Assembly: GCA_043228905.1 (NCBI GenBank)
Contig: JBHGNT010000018.1
Span: 13,082,001-13,146,000, forward strand
Direction: 5' to 3'
Length of the DNA: 64,000 bases
Source: Azolla caroliniana
Taxonomy: Eukaryota > Polypodiophyta
Positions 22,168-32,529 of the stretch are shown in pieces. Position 1 is the first letter of the stretch. Each line of letters starts with the position of its first letter. The translations under genes were made by a program, and so were the position numbers. The notes beneath the pieces were generated by a model, which saw nothing but the letters and a program-made list of their open reading frames with translations, was not told the DNA's origin and made no database searches.

Positions 22168-22482
22168 GCAGGAAGCGGTATTCGGATAGCCAACAACCAA
22201 GAGGAACCTACCATGGATCCGGTGTTGCCGGATACGATGGAAAAGGAATAACATCTGTTCTCAAAAAAAAGAAAAAAGGATAGCCATCATGCAGGGGCGA
22301 GGAGTAAATATGTGGCGAATGCATGAGAGAGGGAAAAAATAAGAAGAGAAAAGAGTGGTAGTAAAAATGAAAGGACACCACGAAGCGGCGTGACATCAGG
22401 CATTTAAAGCGCACCACGCGACGTACAACTTCTATAATAGTACACGACGTGCAGGCGCAAGAATCAAGAAAAGGAGGCAAAG
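22168..22482 (+). other. Spacer between gypsy pol and 3' ORF
   Basis: Purine-rich noncoding stretch with an A/G run (22263-22280). I see no gene or clear signal. Tat-like gypsy elements often have such a spacer before an extra ORF. Confidence 0.5.
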
Positions 22483-22919
22483 ATGGGAACACAAAACATC
22501 CGTGTTACAAAGTCTCTCTCATTTCATGAACACAGAGCCCTTAGTACACAGAAGTGGATACAGGTAATCAGGCGAACGCAAGAAGCTACCATAGGCACCC
22601 CAAAGCTTACTGCCACCAAAGAAGCAGACACCACACTAGAGCCCATGGCGCTCTCCGAGATTCCCAAGAAACGGTTTCCACAACATAGATTGGAGGGTTT
22701 TCTCCGGATAGCACAAGCACCTTCCCACGACGAATCGGAAAAGGTCACAAAGAAGATCGACCTGGAGGAAATAACATAGGAGGCTATCCGTGCCTTAATC
22801 GGATTGCCGAAGGGAGGAATCTACTCTATTGAGAATCCTTCCCCAAAGACGTTGATGAAGTTCTTCAGCGAGTACTCCCTCACCAGCAAAGCGTACTAGA
22901 CACAAGGCGGTGATGACGC
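22483..22919 (+). pseudogene. Gypsy extra 3' ORF, first part
   Basis: The frame starting MGTQNIRVTKSLSFHEHRAL runs to a TAG at 22777 and reads on to FFSEYSLTSKAY near 22897, where it meets the LTR of element E. Its position after integrase and before an LTR matches the extra ORF of Tat/Ogre-like gypsy elements. I do not recognise a domain. The remainder is taken to be 27224-29620. Confidence 0.5.
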
Positions 22920-23612
22920 TGCCGTGCCTTTCGGCGCTAGATCGTTGTGTGAGTCGGGTGGGAACCATTGGGGTTTTGGACTAGGAGAAAGAAGAATATG
23001 AGATAAGGCTAGTAATGAATAGGTAAGTTATGAATCTCGTGAATCCCATGAGTTTAGTGTATTTAATCAATATTTAGATAGTAAGAGAATCCCACGAATA
23101 TATTATATTAATTGGTGTTTTAGCAAATATATCTAATTTCCCAAATATTTTACACACCCCCCCTTACATTGTGCTCCCCATTCTTATGTAGTGATAAGGG
23201 AGTCTTAGTAATCCATGCTTTTCCTCTAACTATAGACTCCATGCTTTTCCTATAGATAGACTATATGCTTTATCTAAAGTGATCATGCTTTTTCTAACTT
23301 GTGCGTTTTTTATCGACTATAGCGTTCATGCACGCTACATGTGCATGCGTAGCTTTTTCTTTTAGCATGCGTTTTTCTTTTAACTAAAGTTTATCCTAGG
23401 TGAACTTACCTTTCTATGTGGGACATCTACTTTTTAACACTAATGAAATGCTAGTGTAATGGTAAGGTTTTACATTATTAACATGGAGGTGCAAGGTTCG
23501 AATCTTGCCTTATGCATGTATTCCTTATTTTGACATTTTCTTCTATTTCTTCATATTTACTAAAACATTACTTTATAAGTTTTTCATGTAGTGTACGAAA
23601 TACACTACGACA
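22920..23612 (-). repeat. LTR of element E, copy 1 (3' LTR)
   Basis: On the minus strand it starts TGTCGTAGTGTATTTCGTAC and ends AAAGGCACGGCA, giving short inverted ends. It matches 26519-27223 over nearly its whole length, with some indels near 23080. It contains a tRNA-like segment (23445-23515). Confidence 0.75.
23445..23515 (+). other. tRNA-like segment with A and B boxes
   Basis: An A-box (TAGTGTAATGG, 23452-23462) and a B-box (GGTTCGAATCT, 23495-23505) are 32 bp apart, the spacing of a real tRNA gene. A T-arm stem GCAAG/CTTGC is visible. The 5' and 3' acceptor strands do not pair well, so this is not called a functional tRNA. It lies on the strand opposite to the LTR. Confidence 0.55.
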
Positions 23613-23771
23613 CTCGCCCCCTCTGAACCTGCACATCCTCCGGTATGTACCGAAGTTGTCGGTGATTGTTAGTCTCGTCCGTCCGTTCTCCGCCCGATTG
23701 GTTTCATCGCCGGTCGTGTTTGGTTGTCGGCCCCGTTTAGTCGCCGGTTTTTGGTTGTCGGCTCTGCTCGG

Positions 23772-24559
23772 TGTCGTAGTGTATTTCGTACACTACGTGA
23801 AAAAGTAAAAATAATATAACCGATTTAATTACATATAAATAAATAAAATAATATATCAAGATATTTATCACGTGCATAAGGCAAGATTCGAACCTTGTAC
23901 CTCCACGTAGCCAAACCTCAACTTTACCATTATGCTACCTTATCTTTAGTGATCTATAAATAGATTTAATAACTATAAGTGCTTTATTTGCGCCTACCTT
24001 TATTAAAAGGTAAATCGTGCATTTTTAGAGTGCGTGAATATTTTATAGAAAAACGCAAGCAACTAAAAAGTGACTCATGCACATCTAGCGTGCATGAGCA
24101 CTATATTTAGCAAATAAAAGCAAGGATTAGAAAAGCATCACATGCACATTTAGTGTGCATGAACATATTAGAAAAAAAGCATGTAGCTATGCTTAGTCTC
24201 TCCCATCACTACATAAGGATGGGGAGCACAATGTAATAGGTGTGTGAAATATTTGGAAATTGGATATATTTCCGAAAACACCAACCGATTAATATAATCG
24301 TGGGATTCACGAAAATAATATAATCTATACTTGTGGGATTCACAAGTTTCTTATATTTTTCTTTCAATCTAAATACATATTCTTATCTAAATATTGATTA
24401 ATCAAATAAAATACACTCGTGGGATTCACGAAATTTCTATCTCTCTTTCTAATAATCTATTCATTACTAGCCTCATCTCATATTCTTCTTTCTCCTAGTC
24501 CAAAACCCCGGTGGTTCCCACCCGACTCACGCAACGATCCGGAGCCGAAAGGCACGACA
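23772..24559 (+). repeat. Solo LTR of the E family, inverted
   Basis: This starts TGTCGTAGTGTATTTCGTAC and ends AAAGGCACGACA on the plus strand, opposite to the two LTRs of E. TCGG flanks both sides (23768-23771 and 24560-24563). Removing it joins two similar GTCGG/CCGGT-rich stretches of the interior of E. It is therefore best read as a separate solo LTR with a 4-bp target duplication. Confidence 0.65.
23872..23943 (-). other. tRNA-like segment in inverted LTR
   Basis: On the minus strand the segment reads AAGGTAGCATAATGGTAAAG, then the T-arm with GGTTCGAATCT and CCTTATGCA. Here AAGG and CCTT at the two ends can pair as part of an acceptor stem, so this copy is the most tRNA-like of the three. 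Confidence 0.5.
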
Positions 24560-24769
24560 TCGGTTTCCAGTTCTGTTCGGTTGCTGGCTTTGTCCGGTCT
24601 CCGGTTACAGGCCCTCGTAATTCTTCGTTACTTGTTGTACCCTCCATTTCTCTCACTATGTCAGCTTTGTCTCTCCATTTTGAGCACATCCATTCTTTCC
24701 ACCTGAACCATTCTCGCTATCCGATCCACCATATTCTTTGTTCTCTCTTTGCATTGCCATGGCCGGTTT

Positions 24770-26569
24770 TCATGGCTCCTTGTCATCCTCTTGAGCATAA
24801 CCCTTCTTGTCTTGTGCATGTGCCATGCTTCCCACTTTGTTCACCTTTGTCGTATAATCTCGCATTAACAGGTTGATAATCTTCATGTTAGAGCTCACCA
24901 TGTTTGTTAAGATCTCATCCTTGGTAACACTCTTCAAATCCACTTGGCCCTTGTCATCTGTGATACTGTCTTTTCCTAACCTCTTTCTTGTCTTCATCAA
25001 TCTTGACTTTTTTCCGTATCGGTCTCGTCTGATCGGCTTTCGGTTGGATCGACTTCTGATTGATTTCGTATTCGGCCGAATCGGACTCGGTTGATCTGTT
25101 TTTACCGATTCGGTCCCCTTCCGGGTCGGTTTCGACCAATTGGTTTCCGTCCGGATTTGCTTTCTTTTCTTTGTTTTCACCGGTCTCGACCGGTTTGACT
25201 TTCGACACTTCTTCCCGGCTTTACATTCTTTGCTCCCACCTCTCGTCTCTTCGGTCTCACGTTGGTTCTTGGACACAACCGCTGAAGTCTCTAGAATTAG
25301 AGGGCAAGAATCCTTTGTATTATCATTCTCCGTCATTTCACCCATAACCACCTTCTCGGTTATCTCTCCGTCGTATGCATCGACATTGACCTTCATTTTC
25401 TTTCCGCCACTTTTCGTCTCTTCGGTCTCACGTTGCCTTTCAAACGCAATCGCCAGAGTCTCTGGAATCAGTGGTGAGAAAGTTTCGATACGATCATACG
25501 CCATCGATTTTTCCATAGCCACCTCTGATTCGATGTCATCTTTCGTGGTGACCTCCTCAATCAAGTCCGCCTCGCACTCTTTATCTCCCTCAATTATGCA
25601 AGCATCGATTATGCTTACCTCTTTTTCATCCGATGTCTCGAACACTCGTATCCCGAAATCTTCTTCTACACTTGAAGTGGTGTTCGCCACTCTCAAGTCA
25701 TTGACCTTATCCTTGGTCGTCGTTCTTTTGCATCACGAGAGGATGCCTTGTTCCACATCCTCTCCCGTGGTACCGTCGCCTCGTACTTCGGCCTTTGTAT
25801 CAGCCACATCGTTTATCCTTTCGATCATCCCTCATAGGCCATGTTGTTGCCGACGATATTCTCATCTTCCTCTTATCATGTCTTCGGCATACTCTTTCAA
25901 CTTCAGCCCAATCCTCAGTAAGGCCATTTGCACCATCATCATCTTCGAGTTCGATCCCGATGTCCATCCTTTCTTTCCGATCGATCGACTTCACGAACAT
26001 TAGGACTTTATCCATCCCCACCAATCGTTGTTCCCGCTCCGAGAGTCGAGCAAAACGATGCTTGAACTCTAGGAATGCTTGTTGTGCACTTCGGTGGGGT
26101 GGGTCTTCTCCGATGCCACCCATTTATCGAACTCTTGCCGATCTCGTCCCTTCGATCTCTTGTAGTCATATGCCTCTCGTAAAGCTTCTTCAAAGGACCC
26201 CCATGTAGGGTTTTGTTGTCGTATCATGTGGATTCTCTCTTGTAGCTCATCCGTGGCCACCCGATTGAAGGAAATCACTTGCAATCCTTCTGGTATCCCA
26301 CATCACATCATCTCCGCCTTGTATTCACGTAGATAGCGTGACACATCATTTCCGTTGAATTACCCATTTCGTTGCACAAGCCGGTCTACTACCGACTTCA
26401 TCTCCGACATCGCACGTTGCTCTTGTTGCATCCGCTCAATCATCATCATCATTATGCTCATTGCCTCTTGTTGATTCTCCATCTCCTTGCCACCCGCCTT
26501 CATGTCGGGTTCACCACTTGTATCGTGCCTTTCAGCACCAGATCGTTGCGTGAGTCGGGTGGGAACCAT
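24770..26569 (-). pseudogene. Gag-like region of element E
   Basis: The minus-strand ATG at 26569 starts MVPTRLTQRSGAERHD and lies 51 bp inside the LTR (26519-27223). The frame continues into a glutamine/methionine-rich coiled segment, then a region with FNGNDVSRYLREYKAEM and YDYKRSKGRDRQEFDKWV, which resembles the helical capsid part of a retrotransposon Gag. Later frames (26123-25800 and 25696-24770) give FLEFKHRFARLSEREQRL and a long charged tail with lysine/arginine repeats (EETRGGSKECKAGKKC). No CCHC knuckle and no protease were seen. Stops at about 26360 and 26068 and frameshifts break it. The function as Gag is inferred from layout and composition. Confidence 0.5.
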
Positions 26570-27223
26570 TGGGGTTTTGGACTAGGAGAAAGAAGAATAT
26601 GAGATACGGCTAGTAATGAATAGGTAAGTTATGAATCTCGTGAATCCCACGAGTTTAGTGTATTTAATCAATATTTAGATAGTAAGAGACAATTTTGATC
26701 ACAAATTCGTGAATCCCATGAATATATGATATTAATTGGTGTTTTAGGAAATATATCCAATTTCCCAAATATTATACACACCCCCCCTTACATTGTGCTC
26801 CCCATTCTTATGTAGTGATAAGGGAGTCTTAGTAATCCATGCTTTTCCTCTAACTATAGACTCCATGCTTTTCCTATAGATAGACTATATGCTTTATCTA
26901 AAGTGATCATGCTTTTTCTAACTTGTGCATTTTTTATCGACTATAGCGTTCATGCACGCTAGATATGCATGCGTAGCTTTTTCTTTTAGCATGCATTTTT
27001 CTTTTAACTAAAGTTTATCCTAGGTGAACTTACCTTTTTGTGTAGGACATCTACTTTTTAACACTAATGAAATGCTAGTGTAATGGTAAGGTTTTACATT
27101 ATTAACATGGAGGTGCAAGGTTCGAATCTTGCCTTATGCATGTATTATTTATTTTGACATTTTCTTCTATTTCTTCATATTTACTAAAACGTTAATTTAT
27201 AAGTTTTTCATGTAGTGTACGAA
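26519..27223 (-). repeat. LTR of element E, copy 3 (5' LTR)
   Basis: It matches copy 1 from the end AAAGGCACGATACA to TTTCGTACACTAC but lacks the outermost 12 bases. It holds the start codon of the gag-like frame (26567-26569) and a tRNA-like segment (27065-27137). Confidence 0.75.
27065..27137 (+). other. tRNA-like segment in LTR copy 3
   Basis: A-box TAGTGTAATGG and B-box GGTTCGAATCT are at the same spacing as in copy 1. The segment is identical to copy 1 by eye in this part. Confidence 0.55.
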
Positions 27224-29620
27224 ACCATCCAATCCGTAGTGGATGGCAAGAAAGTATGGACAACGGTGACCCAATGGCTCACCCTCCTTGCACCACCAGT
27301 GCAGGCAATAAAGGCGAGGAAGTGGGGCCCAGCGGCGGATGCAACGCCAAACAAGCCTTCAAAGCAAAAAAAACTCTTCGCCAAGCACACTCTCGGTTGG
27401 ATAGAGGGAGGATCGGCATAGAAGGAAAAGGAACAACCCAATCGAAAGTGGCAGGTAGAGACCGAGGCACCGGTAGAACCACCGATAAATCCTCTTAAAA
27501 TTAAACTGCACCAGCAAGAGCAAGAGCCGCCCACCTTGGCTCAAAGAATTAGCATCGGAACCCAAGAGGAGAAGGAGGAGGAAGAACCCGTCAACCATTT
27601 CCTACGTCACCAAAAGAGAAGCGACTCCCCTCTCCGAGGGACAAATCGGGTCTGGTAGAGGACAACACACCGACTCCTCGCTCTGAGGGACAAGAGCCAA
27701 GCAAGGTAGGAGACCGGGCCTGTTCAGCCAGAAGCGATGGCACCAGTGCTACCAGAATTGGGTATAGAACTAGCTACCTCATCGGGTCGACAGGCACAAC
27801 AAGAAAAGGAGTTGTTACTGGAGACAACAATACAACAAGGGCTTGAGGCGAGACCAGAGCCGACACCACAACCTGAAGCGCCAAGGCAACAAGGCACCAA
27901 CAGTCAATGGCTGTGTTGGATCGGAGAGCAGGTGGCGGGGTGGTAAGCCAGATTGAAGTCGAAGAGGAGCACAAGGGGACCGGTTGTTCGCCACAACCGA
28001 AGAACTCGAGAAAGCCCGGTCGAGGATCCAGAGCATGGAGGAAGAAGTTGAGAAGGCCAAAGCAGACGCAGCCAGACAGGTAAGTTCAGGACCGATAAGA
28101 CTTGAACCGGTGGCACCGGTGACTGAACAGATAAATAACACGTCAGTGGCTCCTACAACACCGAACACAAGTAATGTGTGCGAACAAGAACTCTCCAACC
28201 TAAGGGAGGAGTTAGCAGCTCAGGAGTTCTCGAGGCCAGAGACAGGGAGCAGAAGAAGACAACAGAGGAGGAGAAGCAAAAAATAGAAGAAAACCTCCAA
28301 AAGACTTAAGTAGCCAACAACCGTTTAAAAGAGGACAAAGACAAACTTCTGCAAGACCTCCAAAAGACTTAAGTAGCCAACAACCGTTTAAAAGAGGACA
28401 AAGACAAACTTCTGCAAGAAAAAGACAAGGTGCTCTGGATGGCAGAAGGAGAGATTGAATGACTGAAAGACGAGCTCCGACAACAGAAAGACAGAGAAGA
28501 CCGAACAAGAAGTCAAATCAACCAGAGGTTAAATCAAAAGACCGAGGACTTTTAAAGACTGCACCAGGATCACAAGCACTTGGAAGCAAAGCACAAGAAG
28601 TTGATGGTGGAATGTGACCGGCAATAGGAGAAGATAAGAGAACTCCGGAATGAAGTAACCAAGAACGAACGAAGGCGGTTGAGTCGGCAAAGCTACTAGA
28701 GGAAGCGGTAAGAGAAAGGACGGTGCTCACCAGACAACATTATGAAGAGATGGAACGAGCAAAATTGGCTCTGAATAGGGTTCAGACAACGTATTAGACC
28801 CAATTGCTGGAATATGGGGTGCAACCACAGGCAACCACAGGCTTGATAAAGAAGTTCAAGGAGGAAAAGCAGGTTGTAGAGGACAAATCCAAGATGGGGC
28901 TTAGCCGGATCCACGCCATTGTGCTAGCATGGAAATAAAGAACAAAGAGTATGATTGATGAAAGCTTAGTGCAATGGTGGTCAAAATGGGCACAATAGAC
29001 GGCGGAATTATAGACTTTGTGAGCGGATGCTGAGAACCGGAGAACAGGCGGTGACAACTTCTACAAGATGGATGCGGAGAGCATTGTAACCATCCGGGAG
29101 GAGTTGTCGGACAATTTCTTGTCTCTAGAAGGAGAACAATTGGCAGCTGTGAGGCAATTGGTAGAACAGTTGGATGATGACCAACTTGCCACTCAACTCC
29201 AATTTGAGTACGAGCGGGAGCGTAGACGACAAGTGGCATCGCAAATGATGGCGGAATCAACATAAGTGACGGAGAGCAATCTCCGGAGCAGCCACCGAAT
29301 GTAGCGGGAACTAGAGGAGGCCAGCTAGACGAAGCCCGACTGGAGCAGCCAGAAGTAGCCAGACCGGAAGAGACAGTGGAAGCAGAACGGGAGGAATAGG
29401 AGAAGCCAAGGACGGAGGAGCTAGACCGGAGGGGCCGAGACCAATAGAGTCAGGAGCGGATGGCGCCGGAGAGGAGGATCAGGCTAGAGAGCAACAACGA
29501 CAACGACAACAACAACAACAATCAGAGTAGCAACAACAAAAGTGGATGGAGCAACTACCCAATGAACCGTTGGAACCCCTAGACCAGAGTATTCTGGACA
29601 TTCTGGAAGATGAGTGAAGG
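27224..29620 (+). pseudogene. Gypsy extra 3' ORF, second part
   Basis: Continuation of the ORF interrupted at 22919 (TIQSVVDGKKVWTTVTQWLT from about 27221). It is proline/glutamine-rich, then strongly charged with coiled-coil character (EELEKARSRIQSMEEEVEKA at about 28000-28060, and LEEAVRERTVLTRQHYEEME). It ends in a glutamine-rich run encoded by CAACAACAA (29495-29530). The frame changes several times and has many stops (for example 27417, 27944, 28284, 29263). No catalytic motif was found. Extra ORFs of Tat-like elements often encode such coiled-coil proteins of unknown role, so identity beyond that is open. Confidence 0.5.
28293..28418 (+). repeat. 63-bp tandem duplication
   Basis: The block starting ACCTCCAAAAGACTTAAG is repeated exactly 63 bp later (28356). 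It is 21 codons long, so it keeps the frame of the coiled-coil region. Confidence 0.85.
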
Positions 29621-29648
29621 AAGGGGCTAACCCCACGGGCATGCCATG

Positions 29649-30090
29649 TGTTGGCCGGTTAGGCCAAAGTATGAAAGGGGAGCTAGTTTGGGGATAAAAG
29701 GAGTTGTAATTAGAATTAATTATTATAATTATAAGATCAGACGAACAGACCCGGAATTGGTATGCCGATCCGGATCCGGACCAGTTCCTATCTGGTTGCC
29801 GGTTGGCACTGGTTTGTAACACAACCGGTTACCTATAAAAGGATCCGGATATGATGTAACTAGAGACGGATAATTAATAGAGAAGTGCTATTATTTTCAT
29901 ATCTTTTTATCTTGTCATTTATGTTCTATGTTTAACGGGTTGATCTTACGCGTGTAACTAATCGATCCGGATAACAATCGGAGAGGATCGGTTCTGTGAA
30001 GGTCTTCCCATTCCTTACCATACCACCCCTTTGGTGAAGTGTTCCGGAAGGACACCCTGTGTTAATGGCTTGTCCAACCCAGGATTAACA
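29649..30090 (+). repeat. Internal LTR of the permuted gypsy element
   Basis: It starts TGTTGGCCGGTTAGGCC and ends AGGATTAACA. A TATA box (CTATAAAAGG) stands at about 29834. The 3' ORF ends just upstream and a primer site and gag follow directly downstream, so this one LTR serves as 3' LTR of the left part and 5' LTR of the right part. No second copy of this LTR occurs elsewhere in the window. Confidence 0.7.
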
Positions 30091-30495
30091 TAGTTTTGGT
30101 GACCACGATTCCTACAGAAAGCAGTGAACAGCGGGGGAATGGATGACTAAACCAACGAACGACCCAGTTGTTGAACGAGCAAGAAGACTAACCAAGAGAT
30201 TGTGGAGGCGAGAGGCTTACCAACATGCGGCAGAGGAAATCCGTGCGAATCGGTCTTTTTCCAAGGTGATTCGGAAGGACACCCTATGTTAATGGCCTGT
30301 CCAGCCCAGGATTAACATAGTTTTGGTGACCACGATTCCTACAGAAAGCAATGAACAACGGGGGAATGGATGACTAAACCAACGAACGACCCAGTTGTTG
30401 AACGAGCAAGAAGACTAACCAAGAGATTGTGGAGGCGAGAGGCTTACCAGCATGCGGCAGAGGAAATCCGTGCGAATTAGTCTTTTTCCAAGGTG
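30042..30495 (+). repeat. 227-bp tandem duplication over LTR end, PBS and gag start
   Basis: Two units of 227 bp (second from about 30269) both contain the LTR end, TGGTGACCACGATTCCTACAG and the gag start MTKPTNDPVV. They differ at only a handful of positions. The start codons are at 30143 and 30370, exactly 227 bp apart. Confidence 0.85.
30097..30117 (+). promoter_or_regulatory. Primer binding site of gypsy element
   Basis: A 21-bp site beginning TGGTGACCACGATTCC lies six bases after the LTR. TGG-starting sequence at this place is the mark of a tRNA primer site. The second copy is at 30324-30344 in the duplicated unit. Confidence 0.6.
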
Positions 30496-32529
30496 ATTCG
30501 GTGGGTTGCGGAGGAGTCACTCTAATTGCAACAGAACCACCACCCGGACGAAGGAAGTAGTCTGAGCAATCTGCAGGAAGCAGAGTCCATTCTGCAGACA
30601 CTTGCCGCAAGAGACAGCGATTCAGGAGTGTTCTTTGCCATCGAATTGGATTCAGACGGCGAACATAGCATCCAATCGAATTATTGTAGTAGCCACGATA
30701 CCCCAAACGGCCCGAAAGACGACGAGTCGGACCACAGACCGACACCAGAGCCAGAGACAATAAAACCGGAGCCGAAGACAACAAAACCAAAATCTTCGGA
30801 CAAAATGACCGGTGCGGACCACCAAGAGGAGGAGCGAGTTCCGACACCACCACCCGAGTCACCAAAGGAACAGGAGGAGCGAGTTCTGACACCACCACCG
30901 GAGTCACCAAAGGAACAGGAGGAGCGAGTTCCGACACCACCACCGGAGTCACCAAAGGAACAGGAGGAGCGAGTTCCGACACCACCACCAGAGTCACCAA
31001 AGGAACAGGAGGGGCGAGTTCAGACACCGCCCCTAGCAACACAAGAAGACGACGACACAATGTTGTACCAATATCCGAAGTATCGGGATGACCCAGACGT
31101 GGAAGCCCACGTATACACGTTTCTCCAAACATGGGAGGCGAACCATGTCTCCCAACGACTGAACGAAGCAGAGGCCGAGTGGTCAAAGATAGCGCAATTC
31201 GGCATGACCTTGCAGGGACCGGCGGCACGATGGCACTCTAAGCACCTCCTCGGCAGTATTGACACATTCGAAGAGTTAAAGACAAGATTTCTACGATTCT
31301 TCCACAAGCAAGTGGATCAAAGGGAAATTGTCGGACAATTCTATACGACACGACAGGACCCAACAAAAACCATTCAGCAGTTCGTCATATGGTTCCAGGA
31401 AATGCATAGTCAACTCACCAAAGCACCGTTGGAAGAAGAAGCGAAAGTGGTATTTTTGGTGGCACTCCGGGAACCCCTCCGAACAATGTGTGCAGTCATA
31501 GATTTTCGGACCAGCACAATAGACCAGGTCATTGACCGAGTCATGGAAATGGACAAGAATAGTTCTTGGCTAACAATGGGGGCACTCCAACGAGCACTCC
31601 CTACCGGAGAGGACCTACGGTTTCACCAAGCGGTCCAATGCACGACATGGCTTAATCCCGAGCACTCAACAATAGAGTGCACGATGAGATCGCAATGCAT
31701 GTTATGCCATTCTGGGTCACACACAATGGACCGTTGTGAATAAAACCTGCTAAATCGGCAAGTTGCAGCAGTCCGACACATCGAAACCCGGAACGACCAA
31801 GAAGACGAAGAAGAACGATTTCGGCGAGAAGATCGCTACAGACCGATACAAGACGTCGGATACAGCGATTGACGGGATGATTATGATCGGGACCGGAATG
31901 ATCGAAATCAGGACTATAACGACGATCGTTATGATCGAGATCACTCCTCCGGCTACAATCGGAGGAGAGAGGATCAACGGGGAGACTATGATGATCAGCA
32001 CCGACAAGGATATCAGAACAACCGACGCTATAATAAAAAATAGAACACTCGAAAAGAGGAGCGTTGGGAACCGGTGAAGGATTACCAACAGGAGCCGGAT
32101 AGAAGCATAACTAGCGCTCAATCGGAACAACGAAGAATAGAGGAGCCCAATCGGGCATTATCCGGTTTTCAGCTAGGTAACACGCCAAAAACAGAGTCTA
32201 GCAATACACGGAAGGTGTATTGCTACTATTGCCGGTAGGACGGGCACTACAACAATTAGTGTCCAATGAAGACTAACGAAAAACGGTCGGCAATCAACAT
32301 GGTGGTCGTGGAGGTGGCCAACATCCAGCAAGTCACCACTGGATCGAAAGGGACGATGGCTGAATGGGAGGCTCAGGAAGCTATCCAAAAACAAGCCACA
32401 AAATGGATCGAAAACGATAACGAACGGAATGTCACCGAACTACAGGAGCAAAGGAAAACATCAGAGGAACCCACAGAGATGATGCAGCAGGTGAACCCCA
32501 CGTGGTAGGCACTACAGGAATATCCAGAC
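30370..32529 (+). pseudogene. Gypsy gag
   Basis: This is the structural protein of the Tat-like gypsy element. The start MTKPTNDPVVERARRLTKRL at 30370 is in frame with the main open stretch 30526-31743, with two stops between (near 30478 and 30520). It has an acidic/proline-rich N-part with four 15-residue repeats, then the retrotransposon Gag capsid fold (YTFLQTWEANHVSQRLNEAE, GMTLQGPAARWHSKHL, LKTRFLRFFHKQVDQREIV). A first cysteine motif is CMLCHSGSHTMDRC (about 31700-31740). After a frameshift an RD-rich tail and a degraded second knuckle CYYCR*DGHYNN*C (about 32220-32264) follow. The last 160 bp (32369-32529) are homologous to 3950-4111, the start of the pol fragment. Confidence 0.8.
30826..31015 (+). 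repeat. 45-bp repeat encoding EERVPTPPPESPKEQ
   Basis: Four in-frame units of 15 residues (EERVPTPPPESPKEQ with single changes) and a partial fifth form a proline-rich spacer in gag. Confidence 0.9.

Larger units (their letters stand above)
22920..27223 (-). mobile_element. Gag-only LTR element E (minus strand)
   Basis: Two same-oriented LTRs (22920-23612 and 26519-27223, minus strand) enclose a minus-strand gag-like coding region but no protease, RT or integrase. This is the layout described for terminal-repeat-with-gag (TR-GAG) elements. A third LTR copy in opposite orientation (23772-24559) lies inside and looks like a later solo LTR. The element interrupts the gypsy 3' ORF. No target duplication remains because the outer end of the 27223 LTR lacks its last 12 bases. 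Confidence 0.65.

Noticed and set aside
23445-23515. Functional tRNA gene
   Set aside because: A and B boxes are good, but the acceptor strands pair poorly and the same sequence recurs in every LTR copy of the family, so it is a repeat component.
25140-26003. 287-residue plus-strand ORF
   Set aside because: Antisense shadow of the minus-strand gag-like region of element E. Its serine-rich translation has no motif.
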